36,263 nt of DNA from a bacterium (GTDB taxonomy: Bacteria; Patescibacteriota; Patescibacteriia; Veblenbacterales; UBA10138): positions 1 to 36,263 of the forward strand of contig JAGVEX010000014.1 in assembly GCA_020057885.1 (NCBI GenBank). The letters run 5' to 3'. Of this stretch, positions 1 to 9,102 are shown in pieces. Under the pieces are notes generated by a model. That model was not told the DNA's origin, did not search any database, and saw nothing but the letters and a program-made list of their open reading frames with translations. Each line of letters starts with the position of its first letter. The stretch's first letter is position 1. The position numbers and the translations under genes are program-made.

Positions 1-66
1 ACCCACAGCGTTGTCAGCGAATCAATCATCCGTAACTACATTAAGAATCAAAAACAAGACCGTTAA
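1..66 (+). CDS. C-terminal fragment of a protein entering from the left edge; possibly an IS200/IS605-type Y1 transposase (TnpA) C-terminus
   Basis: Frame 1 reads THSVVSESIIRNYIKNQKQDR*; resembles the T..VS...I..YI..QK tail I recall for Y1 transposases. Only 21 residues are visible. Confidence 0.35.
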   Translation, partial: THSVVSESIIRNYIKNQKQDR

Positions 67-67
67 T

Positions 68-89
68 ACTGCGGGCTTTAGACCGCAGT
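68..89 (+). terminator. Perfect 7-bp hairpin ACTGCGG-GCTTTAGA-CCGCAGT followed by an AT/T-rich tract
   Basis: Read directly; could be a terminator or an IS200/IS605-type end hairpin. Confidence 0.45.
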
Positions 90-229
90 AATTTATTATT
101 TTTTACAATTTTAGCCTAAAATAACAGGCGATTATGGTTTAGAATAAAATGACGTTTTTGTCAAATTTTTTAAATATAAAATTAGCATGTGTAATTCTTA
201 ACTTAGATTATAACTGAGCAGTGTTTAGT

Positions 230-258
230 TTGTAAAAAGGTTAAAAAAGTGCTATAAT
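230..258 (+). promoter_or_regulatory. Sigma70-like promoter for ORF 268..2268
   Basis: TTGTAA, 17-bp spacer, TGC-TATAAT (extended -10), 9 bp before the ATG at 268. Confidence 0.55.
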
Positions 259-267
259 GAATGTATT

Positions 268-2268
268 ATGCATAAAATTGCGCGGTGGAATTACTTTATT
301 AGCCTAGTATTTTCAGTGTTTTTTGTAGTAACAGCGTGGGCTGTTTCTAATTATTACCAGGCGCCGCTCGTTTCAGCAGCCGATTCGGCTAACAACATCA
401 GAGGTTGGGGATATAGTTCCAACTCAGGTTGGATTTCTTTAAACTCCTTAAACACCGGTGCGTGTCAAAAATGTGAGGGAGGGACTAATAATGGCGAGGC
501 TTGTCGCACAGTAAATGATTGTCCTGATCCGACTGGAAGTTGTAGTCAAATAGCTGTTTGTCCAGCTTATGGTTTAAGTTTAGTTCCGGCTGATAATAAT
601 AAAGGTGAAATAAAAGGTTATGCCTGGTCGAGCAGTTTAGGCTATATGTGTTTTGGTAGTACTTGTGCAAAAGATAATGGATCAGCTACGCCACCAATTA
701 CTAGTAATGAGCTAACCGCGTCTTACGCGTGTAAGGGAAGCACTTGTCATACTACTGGTATCGATCCGTTATTAGACGTGCAGCCTGATAAAGTTGGTCT
801 TGCTTGCTCTACTAATGCGGATTGTAATGACGTGCTTAATTCTTGTTATGACGACGGCAATACGTCTTGTGATCAGGCAACAGAAGCAGATGTAACTGGT
901 TGGGCTAAAATAAACAGTAAAGATGATGGTTGGGTAAGCCTCAATAGCTTAAATAGTGGTAATGACCCACAAATTAAACCTTATGGTTTGAAGATTTTAT
1001 TTAATCAGTGTTTTGATACTAATGGTAATCCTACGTCAATTGAAACAGACTGTCCTGCGCCAAAAGATAAGTATACAGTATTAAGTGGTTGGGCTTGGCA
1101 TCAAGCAGGTGGCAGCGATATTATTACGCCATCTAATCCTTCTAAAACCGCTTATGGTGTTGGGTGGCTTTGTTTTAATAACGAACACTGTACATCTGAA
1201 TCTGAAATTTTATTCCCTTATGTCTATGGACAAGGGGGAGATGTATTTAGCCAAGGCAATATTCAAACAATGTTCCCGCCACCAGTTGGTATGCAAAACG
1301 CCTCGTACTTAATTCATGTAGGGGGTAGTAAAATTGGGGCTAATTTTAGAACAGCTTGTACTAACAGTACTTGTAAGGACACAAAGTTGGTATTGAATTT
1401 GCCCAGCACTACTACAGCTCCTGGCGATGAGGATTCATATAATTTTAAACTAGGGCGTTTTGATTTTAATGGCTTAGCTACACAGGTAGGTGGCACGACA
1501 AAGAACGCTTATAATTTTGAAGTGGTAAAAAGTTTCCCCCCAGTTACAGGTGGCAGTACCTCTTTGGCTGGAAAAGTTTACGTAGTAGACACAACGTATA
1601 CGATTAATGATGTTCTTACTATTAATAATGGAGTTGGAACGAGCGGTGCTGGCACTATTATTGTCCAAGGCGATTTAATAGTTAATAACGACATTAAATA
1701 CGAAACAGGTTCTGTCGCACGCAAACAATTAGCTTCGGTAGTTTGGTTTGTTTTGGGTGATGTTAAAGTGGCGGCTAATGTTAAAGAAATGGCCGGGACA
1801 TATATTGTGCTGGGCAAGAGAGCAAGAGCGTTATGTAAAGATGGCAGCAGTTGGGGATTTGCTTGTCCCACAATTAATCTCACTTGTCCGCCTATTCTTG
1901 GTGGTGGTATTTGTACTGAATATAAAGTTTGCAATTTGCAAGCGGAACAGTTTTGTGCCGATGAAACTGTTTGTGGTGGCACCATTGGTTCATGTAAGCC
2001 TAAATACTTGGCTTTAAATATAGATGGCGATTTATATGACGGCTTTGGTAAATTTGATAGCTGTAATCCCAAAGAGGATTGCAGTGATAATTCTTTAATT
2101 GTGAATGGTTCTGTTTTTGCGCGTCAATTTAAATTAAATCGCAATTACGTTGATATAGTTGCTAAAGGACCGGCGGAGAATTTTATATCCGGTGGACGTT
2201 TGCAGCTTAATCCGCCGCCCGGTATGGAAGATTTATCTAACGGTTTGCCGACTTTTAGCAGACGCTAA
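268..2268 (+). CDS. Secreted/surface Cys-rich protein with GW-x-SLN repeats
   Basis: N-terminal signal/TM-like segment; repeated GWGYSSNSGWISLNSLN / GWAKINSKDDGWVSLNSLN / GWAWHQAGG..YGVGWLCFNN; several Cys-rich inserts. Confidence 0.75.
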   Translation: MHKIARWNYFISLVFSVFFVVTAWAVSNYYQAPLVSAADSANNIRGWGYSSNSGWISLNSLNTGACQKCEGGTNNGEACRTVNDCPDPTGSCSQIAVCPAYGLSLVPADNNKGEIKGYAWSSSLGYMCFGSTCAKDNGSATPPITSNELTASYACKGSTCHTTGIDPLLDVQPDKVGLACSTNADCNDVLNSCYDDGNTSCDQATEADVTGWAKINSKDDGWVSLNSLNSGNDPQIKPYGLKILFNQCFDTNGNPTSIETDCPAPKDKYTVLSGWAWHQAGGSDIITPSNPSKTAYGVGWLCFNNEHCTSESEILFPYVYGQGGDVFSQGNIQTMFPPPVGMQNASYLIHVGGSKIGANFRTACTNSTCKDTKLVLNLPSTTTAPGDEDSYNFKLGRFDFNGLATQVGGTTKNAYNFEVVKSFPPVTGGSTSLAGKVYVVDTTYTINDVLTINNGVGTSGAGTIIVQGDLIVNNDIKYETGSVARKQLASVVWFVLGDVKVAANVKEMAGTYIVLGKRARALCKDGSSWGFACPTINLTCPPILGGGICTEYKVCNLQAEQFCADETVCGGTIGSCKPKYLALNIDGDLYDGFGKFDSCNPKEDCSDNSLIVNGSVFARQFKLNRNYVDIVAKGPAENFISGGRLQLNPPPGMEDLSNGLPTFSRR

Positions 2269-2299
2269 TTTGCTTTGTTCCTAAGTTGGGAGTAGTGAT

Positions 2300-2360
2300 A
2301 AAAGCACCCTGTTTTTAAGTGTAAAAAGTTACTTATTTTTAGATAAAGGAGGGTGTTTTT
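2300..2360 (+). terminator. Intrinsic terminator-like hairpin
   Basis: AAAAGCACCCT ... AGGGTGTTTTT arms with inner AAGT/ACTT stem, followed by T-rich sequence. Confidence 0.55.
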
Positions 2361-2377
2361 ATTTAATTGTGTAATCA

Positions 2378-2406
2378 ATGACAAATACTAAATTTTGTGC
2401 TATAAT
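2378..2406 (+). promoter_or_regulatory. Promoter upstream of pilM
   Basis: ATGACA, 17 bp, TGTGC-TATAAT. Confidence 0.6.
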
Positions 2407-2455
2407 TAATATAGATTATAAAATACTTAAATAAACCGTCATCAAAGAAAAAACA

Positions 2456-3511
2456 ATGGAATTATTTACTAAAAAACGTTCATATTTAGGAGTAGATTTG
2501 GGTACTGGTAGTATTAAGGTAGTGGAGCTTACCAATGTAGGTGGCCAAGCACGCTTGGAAACTTATGGTTTTGCTGAATTGCCGGCAGGCGATTCCAAAT
2601 TAAATGCTCATGAAAAATTGGAGCGCACTGCCGCTACTTTGAGCGAAATTTGTACTAAAGCGCGAGTTAAAAGCTTGAAAGCAGTGGCCGCTTTGCCGAC
2701 TTTTTCGGTTTTTAGCTCACTTTTAAATTTGCCGCTAATGAGCGAGAGCGAAGTTGGTCAAGCGCTGGCTTATGAGGCTAAAAAAATAGTGCCCTTGCCT
2801 TTGGATGAAATGATTTTAGATTGGAAGATATTGTCCGCCCAAGCCGCTAATCCAATGAAGCGGGAAAAAACAATGCGCGTTTTGTTAACAGCCGCACCTA
2901 AAAATTTAGTGAAACAGTATTTAGAAATTTTTCGTTTAGCTAAAATTGAAATTTTGAGTTTGGAAACAGAGGCTTTTGCTTTGGGACGTGCGCTTTTGGG
3001 TTTAGAACCAGCTGTAGCTTTGCTGGTAGATGTAGGCGCGCTTACTACCGATGTCGCGGTAGTGGATGAACATATTCCAGTTTTAAATCGTAGTATTGAC
3101 GTTGGTGGTGTTACTGTTACCAAAGCTATTGCGCAAAGCTTGAACATTGATATTAAAAGAGCGGAACAATTTAAACGAGATGTTGGTTTACAGCTTAGTG
3201 GCTCAAGTACCACTGCGGTTCCTAAAATAATTGAGGCCACTTTGGGGCCAATTGTGAATGAAGTTAAATATGCCATTTCTTTGTATCAAGCTGAAAGCGC
3301 TAAATCAATTGAGAAAATTGTTATAACAGGCGGTTCGGCTTTTTTGCCGCAGTTAACCCAGTATTTGGAAAACGTTTTTCAACTTAAGGTATTTATTGGT
3401 AATCCTTGGTCACAAGTGGCTTGCCCAGTTGATTTAAAAGGTGTGTTGGATGAAATTGGTCCGCGTTTTGCTACTGCCATAGGCTTAGCCTTGCGCGAGA
3501 TCCATAAATAA
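2456..3511 (+). CDS. pilM: Type IV pilus assembly protein PilM (actin-like ATPase fold)
   Basis: YLGVDLGTGSIKVVELT start, LLVDVGALTTDVAVV, VITGGSAFLPQL; first gene of a pilMNO order. Confidence 0.93.
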   Translation: MELFTKKRSYLGVDLGTGSIKVVELTNVGGQARLETYGFAELPAGDSKLNAHEKLERTAATLSEICTKARVKSLKAVAALPTFSVFSSLLNLPLMSESEVGQALAYEAKKIVPLPLDEMILDWKILSAQAANPMKREKTMRVLLTAAPKNLVKQYLEIFRLAKIEILSLETEAFALGRALLGLEPAVALLVDVGALTTDVAVVDEHIPVLNRSIDVGGVTVTKAIAQSLNIDIKRAEQFKRDVGLQLSGSSTTAVPKIIEATLGPIVNEVKYAISLYQAESAKSIEKIVITGGSAFLPQLTQYLENVFQLKVFIGNPWSQVACPVDLKGVLDEIGPRFATAIGLALREIHK

Positions 3512-3530
3512 AATATTTAAATACTAAGCA

Positions 3531-3610
3531 CTAAATCCTAAATCCTAAATCCTAAATTCTAAACAATAGTGGAGAAAAAATTAAAAAATCATTATTTGTT
3601 TAGGATTTAG
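3531..3610. repeat. Intergenic inverted-repeat element, copy A
   Basis: Left arm CTAAATCC(TAAATCC)nTAAATTCTAAACAA, right arm TTTGTTTAGGATTTAG; loop ...GGAGAAAAAATTAAAAAATCATTA. Confidence 0.7.
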
Positions 3611-3663
3611 TCCGCTCACAAGCGAACTACCCCGCCTAGACGGGGTGAAAGCCAAGCTTTCAT
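3611..3663 (+). repeat. Multi-hairpin repeat unit, copy 1 (upstream of pilN)
   Basis: CCGCTcacaAGCG; ACCCCGCCTAGACGGGGT; GAAAGCcaaGCTTTC. Second copy at 15552..15602. Confidence 0.65.
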
Positions 3664-3674
3664 TTATAAAAACT

Positions 3675-4721
3675 ATGTCCGATATTAATTTATTACCACC
3701 AGACTTAAGAGAGGGTGAAAAGCGCGAGCACAAACAGCAGGCGCCTACACCTTCAATTGAATACACCAAACCATCATCTCAACTGCAAGAGCGTTTGGAG
3801 GAGTTGCGGGAAAAACCGCAAAGTTTATGGGGGCATATTAAGCAATGGTTTATGAAACCACCACCCCCACCAGGCGTGGTGGAAAAACCAGTGGTAGCTA
3901 AAACAGGGTCGGTTTCGCCTGTGGCGGAAACTAAAACAAAGTCGTTTACTTTGGAAACTAAAGCGCAGTCGTTTAAAAAAGTGCCCCAAGTGCCCATACT
4001 AGCTACTCAATTTAATAAACAAACCATATTAACCAAACAGTCCCCAGTCCAAACCCCTAAACCACCGCTAAAAATTACACCCGATATTGCAGTGCCCGAA
4101 ACCAAAACAGGCCAAGAGGTGCCATTGGGAGTATTGCTTGATGTAAATTTATTACCAGCTGAATCCCGTGCGGCAGTTGGCAACAATGGTCACGCTGTGC
4201 GTTTGGCTATAATAGCCGGCGTGGCGCTTTTACTAATTGGTATAGTTTACGCCGTATTGTTATCTATGATAGTTAGTAATGAAAGTCAGGTTACAGAAAT
4301 GAAGCGTCAAGCGCAAAATTTAGCAAGTCAAATAAAGGCGTTTCAGCCTCGTTTGGAGGAACTGCAATTTGCCGGCCGTAAGGTGAAAGCCATTCGTCAA
4401 TTGGTTGCCAATAGAAACAATTGGTTGCAGTTATTTAGTAAACTACAAGAATTAACTTTGCCCAATGTTAGTTTTGGCAGTATGTCGGCAAATGGCACTG
4501 GCGAAGTAGTGCTTAATGCTGAAGCTATGAGTATAGGTGATTTAGCGCGTCAATTAAAAATATTTGAGGATAATGCCGCGTTGTTTAGCAGTGTAACTAT
4601 GGGTAATATTTCAGCTTCTTCGGAAAATGAGCAGGGGGCTACTTTAGCTAAATCTGTTTTTCAACTTAAATTGGTACCTAATTGGGATCAGGCCGAAACC
4701 AATGTTAATACTGGCAATTAA
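3675..4721 (+). CDS. pilN: PilN-like pilus assembly protein with a duplicated INLLP motif and long Pro-rich linker
   Basis: MSDINLLPPDLR at the N-terminus and DVNLLPAESR before the single TM helix; ATG 3675 preferred over the GTG at 3645, which lies inside the repeat hairpin. Confidence 0.85.
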   Translation: MSDINLLPPDLREGEKREHKQQAPTPSIEYTKPSSQLQERLEELREKPQSLWGHIKQWFMKPPPPPGVVEKPVVAKTGSVSPVAETKTKSFTLETKAQSFKKVPQVPILATQFNKQTILTKQSPVQTPKPPLKITPDIAVPETKTGQEVPLGVLLDVNLLPAESRAAVGNNGHAVRLAIIAGVALLLIGIVYAVLLSMIVSNESQVTEMKRQAQNLASQIKAFQPRLEELQFAGRKVKAIRQLVANRNNWLQLFSKLQELTLPNVSFGSMSANGTGEVVLNAEAMSIGDLARQLKIFEDNAALFSSVTMGNISASSENEQGATLAKSVFQLKLVPNWDQAETNVNTGN

Positions 4722-4732
4722 TTTTGGATTTT

Positions 4733-5350
4733 ATGAATAAGCGACTTCAAAAAATATATCAATGGTGGCAAAAAAATTTACAAATAAATTTTTGGTGGTG
4801 GGCAGTGGGAATAGTGGTGATAATTTTGGGACTAGGAGGATGGTTTTTACTTAAGCCTTTGTATACCGATCTTCGCACTAGTACCCAGGTTGATAGCCTT
4901 AAAGACCGTATAGTTGAAACTCAAAATAGGTTAGTGATTCTAAAGCGGCAAGCTAAAACTTGGGAAGAATTGCAACAAGGTGAGCAAGAAAATATTAATT
5001 TAGTTTTACCTAGTGTTAATGATTTACCTAATTTAATAGTGCAATTAGAGGCTTTGGCTAAACAAACAAAATTCAATTTGCAAGGCATTGCCATTAGCGA
5101 GAAAGGTGAATTAAATAAAACCACTAATACACGCTCTGGCAGTGTGGCCTCAACCATAGCCAAAGGGTTACCTAGCGGAGTGCGGACTTTAAAAATAACC
5201 ATTACCCTAGAAGGCGGCGATTATACTCGCTTAAAAGAATTTTTACAAGCAACGCAGTCAGCTTGGCGCTTGCTTGATGTAAACAGTTTAAGTTTTGCCC
5301 GCGATGGCAGTTACGCAGTTGAGTTATCAGCCTACTACTATCCTTATTAA
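4733..5350 (+). CDS. pilO: PilO-like pilus assembly protein
   Basis: TM helix WWAVGIVVIILGLGGWFLL followed by coiled-coil and a periplasmic domain; follows pilN. ATG 4733 preferred to TTG 4724. Confidence 0.75.
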   Translation: MNKRLQKIYQWWQKNLQINFWWWAVGIVVIILGLGGWFLLKPLYTDLRTSTQVDSLKDRIVETQNRLVILKRQAKTWEELQQGEQENINLVLPSVNDLPNLIVQLEALAKQTKFNLQGIAISEKGELNKTTNTRSGSVASTIAKGLPSGVRTLKITITLEGGDYTRLKEFLQATQSAWRLLDVNSLSFARDGSYAVELSAYYYPY

Positions 5351-5353
5351 TAT

Positions 5354-5689
5354 ATGTTAATACCACGCAGTTTAAGTCGTAGTAAAATTTTAACACTCAC
5401 TATAGTTTTAATACTAGCAGTGGGGGGCGGTCTTTATTTAACTCTTAACTATTTATTACCTTCGTCTGACTCAACTACTAGTGCTGTAAAATCAAATACT
5501 AGTAATTTTGGCCCTGAGTTAGAAGCGGCTTTAAGTTTGCCTGATCCGGTTACAGTTTTTAATCCAACCTGGTTTGACGAGAGTTTAATAAAACAATTAC
5601 AAAACGATGGTACCTTACCGATAAAAGTGGGGCAATCTGGTAAGGCAGATCCTTTTGCGCCTCTTAACTCAACTTTGAAAAAGAGGTAA
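5354..5689 (+). CDS. Small membrane-anchored protein, possible PilP/GspC-like remnant
   Basis: N-terminal TM; C-terminal GQSGKADPFAPL; position after pilO. Confidence 0.45.
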   Translation: MLIPRSLSRSKILTLTIVLILAVGGGLYLTLNYLLPSSDSTTSAVKSNTSNFGPELEAALSLPDPVTVFNPTWFDESLIKQLQNDGTLPIKVGQSGKADPFAPLNSTLKKR

Positions 5690-5690
5690 A

Positions 5691-6116
5691 ATGTACAAGT
5701 TTAAAAAAATAAAACCAGAAGGTTTATCACTTTTAGTTATTGTTATAATAGTGGCCCTAGTGGCAGTAATAATAATTTTAATTAGCATATCAATTAAGAC
5801 TAAGCATGCTCGTCAAACCGACATAGCCAAAGAGAATCAGTTAAGTTTAGCGGCTAAGGCTCAAGAATTTTATTTTGATCGTTACCATCGTTACGCTGAT
5901 TGGGAAGAATTAGTACAAGCTAAGCTTTTAACAAAAATTCCGGAAGACGTTATAACTTTAAAACCTTATAGTATTTATCGCACAGCCAATGGAGATGAGT
6001 GGTGTACCTGGATACAGCTTGAATCGAATAAAAATTTATATCTTACTCAATCAGACAGCGGTAGTAAAACAATAACTTCTCAACCAACTAATTTAGCTTC
6101 TTGTAAATCATCTTAA
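5691..6116 (+). CDS. Pseudopilin-like membrane protein
   Basis: KPEG-LSLLVIVIIVALVAVIIILI hydrophobic N-helix and a small C-terminal domain (YHRYADWEELVQA); lacks Glu+5. Confidence 0.5.
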   Translation: MYKFKKIKPEGLSLLVIVIIVALVAVIIILISISIKTKHARQTDIAKENQLSLAAKAQEFYFDRYHRYADWEELVQAKLLTKIPEDVITLKPYSIYRTANGDEWCTWIQLESNKNLYLTQSDSGSKTITSQPTNLASCKSS

Positions 6117-6127
6117 TTTTTTAATTT

Positions 6128-7867
6128 ATGGCTACCCTCTTATCGCAAAAAGATTTTGGAGAATACTTGGTGAAACAAGGGCTTTTAAAAAAGCCACAAT
6201 TGGAAGAATTGCGCAAGCAAGTACAGGTAGAACAACGTAGTTTAGAAGATTTACTGACTCAGCGCGGCATATTTACACCAGATAGTTTGCTTAAAACCAA
6301 GAGCGAATTTTTTGGTTTTCCGGCGGTTAATTTATCTACTCAAAATATAGATAAAGAAGTATTAAAATTAGTTCCTTTGGAAACATCCCAATATTATCAA
6401 ATTGTTCCTTTTCGTCGTGATGGAGCGGAAGTGTGGCTGGCTATGGTGCACCCGGAAAATTTTAAGGCTATGGAAGCAGTGGAGTTAGTTGCGCGACAAA
6501 ACGGTTGGAAACCGCGTTATGCCATTACCACCAACGAAGGGTTAATGCAGGTTTTGCGGCAATATAGCACGCTTACTACTGAAGTAGGCGAGGCCTTAAA
6601 AATGGCCGAAGGTAAAGATCAAGAAGTTTTCCGCGATGATTCCGAGGAGGAGGTTGATTTTGAACAAGTACTTAAATCTGCCCCGGTGGCCAAAATGGTT
6701 TCGGTAATTTTGCGTCACGCGGTAGAGGGTGGCGCTTCGGATGTACACATTGAACCAGGTGAGGCTGATACGCGAGTTCGTTTTAGGGTAGACGGCGTGC
6801 TACACACTTCATTAACCTTGCCTAAATATATTCACGCGGCAGTTATATCGCGTATTAAGGTATTGGCAAATTTAAAAATTGACGAAACCAGGTTGCCTCA
6901 AGATGGTCGTATTCGTTTGAAAATCATTGATAAAGTAATTGATTTTCGTATTTCTACCTTGCCGGTAGTTGGCAACGAAAAGGTGGTAATGAGAATCTTA
7001 GACCCCACCACAGGGGTACGCACTTTTGAAGGCTTGGGTTTTAAGGGTTATAAATTGCGTGTTTTAAATGAGGCTATTACCAAGCCACACGGCATGTTTT
7101 TGGTTACCGGCCCTACCGGTAGCGGTAAAACTACTACCCTTTATGCGGTGCTTAATATTTTGAATCACGAAGAAGTAAATATTATAACCTTGGAAGACCC
7201 AGTGGAATACTTTTTATCTGGAGTGAATCAGTCTCAAGTTAATCCGGAAGTGGGTTTTACTTTTGCTTCTGGGCTTAGATCAATCTTGCGTCAAGATCCA
7301 GATATTATTATGGTGGGAGAAATTCGTGACGCTGAAACAGCTGAATTGGCCATTCATGCTTCGCTAACTGGTCATATTCTTTTATCAACCCTTCACACTA
7401 ACGACGCTCCCAGCGCTATTTTGCGTTTGATTGATATGCACATGGAGCCATTCTTAATTGCTTCTACTATTAATGTTATTGTAGCTCAACGTTTAGTGCG
7501 CCGATTGTGTGATAATTGTAAACAAGCCGTTTCTTTGGTGCCCGATGTAATCTCTGATATTAAAAAAGAGTTTGAAGTGTTGAACGCGGAAGTTAAACGT
7601 GAAATACCAACTGAACCGTGGGCAGTTTTTCAAGCCAAGGGATGTAATCATTGCGAGAATACTGGTTACCGTGGACGCTTGGCTATTAGTGAAATTCTCG
7701 CTAATACGCCTGAATTGCAAAGAATTATTGTGGAAGGAGCTAAACCATATGATCTTAAATCTGAGTTTGTGCGGCAAGGAGGCACCAGTTTAATTCAAGA
7801 TGGTTACCTCAAGGTATTAGCCGGACTTACTTCTTTGGAAGAAGTTGTGTCTGTGGCAAAAGACTAA
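6128..7867 (+). CDS. pilB: Type IV pilus assembly ATPase PilB/GspE
   Basis: GPTGSGKTTTLYAV, EDPVEY, DPDIIMVGEIRD, LSTLHTNDAPS; Zn motif CDNCKQ...CNHCENTGYRGR. Confidence 0.96.
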   Translation: MATLLSQKDFGEYLVKQGLLKKPQLEELRKQVQVEQRSLEDLLTQRGIFTPDSLLKTKSEFFGFPAVNLSTQNIDKEVLKLVPLETSQYYQIVPFRRDGAEVWLAMVHPENFKAMEAVELVARQNGWKPRYAITTNEGLMQVLRQYSTLTTEVGEALKMAEGKDQEVFRDDSEEEVDFEQVLKSAPVAKMVSVILRHAVEGGASDVHIEPGEADTRVRFRVDGVLHTSLTLPKYIHAAVISRIKVLANLKIDETRLPQDGRIRLKIIDKVIDFRISTLPVVGNEKVVMRILDPTTGVRTFEGLGFKGYKLRVLNEAITKPHGMFLVTGPTGSGKTTTLYAVLNILNHEEVNIITLEDPVEYFLSGVNQSQVNPEVGFTFASGLRSILRQDPDIIMVGEIRDAETAELAIHASLTGHILLSTLHTNDAPSAILRLIDMHMEPFLIASTINVIVAQRLVRRLCDNCKQAVSLVPDVISDIKKEFEVLNAEVKREIPTEPWAVFQAKGCNHCENTGYRGRLAISEILANTPELQRIIVEGAKPYDLKSEFVRQGGTSLIQDGYLKVLAGLTSLEEVVSVAKD

Positions 7868-7912
7868 AACTATTTAAATCTAAAATCTAAAGCTCAAATG
7901 TCAAATAAAATC

Positions 7913-7932
7913 CCTGCCTACCGGCAGGCAGG
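7913..7932. repeat. Palindromic CCTGCCTACCGGCAGGCAGG
   Basis: Exact reverse complement of the copy at 12429..12448. Confidence 0.8.
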
Positions 7933-8010
7933 CTAAATCCTAAACAAATAATGAATTTTAATTTTTTCTCCCATATTATTTAGAAATTAGATATTAGATA
8001 TTAGGATTTT
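7933..8010. repeat. Intergenic inverted-repeat element, copy B (opposite orientation to A)
   Basis: CTAAATCCTAAACAAATAATGAATTTTAATTTTTTCTCC...ATTTAGAAATTAGATATTAGATATTAGG; the loop is the near-reverse complement of copy A. Confidence 0.7.
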
Positions 8011-8017
8011 TCATGTT

Positions 8018-9097
8018 ATGTCCACAACTGATAACGCAATTATTACCAGAATATTAACAGGCGCGATTGAACGCCAAATTTCTGATATTCATTTAACCGC
8101 CGGTAGTCAGCCTGTGGTGCGTCACGATGGCAAGCTGGAAACTATGGCTGAAGAGCAGGTAATGAGCGCTGAATTTTTACAGGAACTGCTTCAATTTTTT
8201 TTGCCAGAAGATAAGCAAGCCATTTTAGCCCAGCAAAAATTAGTCACGGTTGGTTATAATTTAGGCAATCGGGCGCGTTTTAGAGTCAGTGTAAGTTATC
8301 AAAAAGGATACCCGGAATTTGATTTGCGTTACATACCAATGCAGGTGCCGGCCGCTGCCACCTTGGGCTTGCCCAAACAGTTGTTGGAGCTAGTAAACGA
8401 GGTGGAAGGCTTAATATTAGTAAACGGCCCTTTAGGTGCCGGCCGCACTACTACCTTAACTTCTTTAATTGATTACATTAATCATACTAGTGCCAAACAT
8501 ATTGTAATGATGTCCGATCCCATAGAATATGTTTTGGTGAACGATAAGTCGCTAATAGAGCAAAGAGATATTGGTGACGATGTGCCTAATTTGGCTGAGG
8601 CCTTGCGCGCCTTAAAATATGAGGATGTAGACGTAGTGGCGCTAGATGTTCCCTTGCCGTTTTCTATTTGGCCGGAAATTTTAAATTTGGCCAGCGCCGG
8701 CACTTTAGTATTGGCAGTAGTAGAGGCAGATACCACCATAAGATCGTTAGAATATCTTAATTCTGCTTGGCCGGGAGTGGATTCAGGCAACATACGTCTT
8801 TTGTTGGCGGAAGTATTTTTGGCGGCTAGCGCCCAAAGATTATTACCGCGCCTAGGTGGCGGACGAGTGTTAGCCACTGAGATTTTATTGGGCACTCAGC
8901 CGGTACGCTCTTTGTTGCACGAAGGCAAGGTGCATCAATTACAAACCGTCTTAGAAACTTCGCGTGAAGAGGGGATGCACTCATTAGAGCGCTCATTGGC
9001 CGAATTGGTTACCACAGGCGACGTAATGCGCGAGGAGGCTTTGTTGCAATCAACTCATCGTGAATCGTTGGAATCATTATTACGCCCTAAAACCTAA
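8018..9097 (+). CDS. PilT-like ATPase with degenerate catalytic motifs
   Basis: N-terminal SDIHLTAGSQPVVRHDGKL is PilT-like; Walker A is GPLGAGRTTT (K to R); Walker B/Asp/His boxes not conserved. Confidence 0.85.
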   Translation: MSTTDNAIITRILTGAIERQISDIHLTAGSQPVVRHDGKLETMAEEQVMSAEFLQELLQFFLPEDKQAILAQQKLVTVGYNLGNRARFRVSVSYQKGYPEFDLRYIPMQVPAAATLGLPKQLLELVNEVEGLILVNGPLGAGRTTTLTSLIDYINHTSAKHIVMMSDPIEYVLVNDKSLIEQRDIGDDVPNLAEALRALKYEDVDVVALDVPLPFSIWPEILNLASAGTLVLAVVEADTTIRSLEYLNSAWPGVDSGNIRLLLAEVFLAASAQRLLPRLGGGRVLATEILLGTQPVRSLLHEGKVHQLQTVLETSREEGMHSLERSLAELVTTGDVMREEALLQSTHRESLESLLRPKT

Positions 9098-9102
9098 ATT
9101 AA

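Noticed and set aside
3531-3610. CTAAATCCTAAATCC tandem tracts as a CRISPR array
   Set aside because: Units are 7-8 bp, contiguous, with no unique spacers of regular length and no cas genes in the window.
3645-3674. GTG start of pilN at 3645
   Set aside because: It lies within the ACCCCGCCTAGACGGGGT hairpin; ATG 3675 gives the canonical MSDINLLP start.
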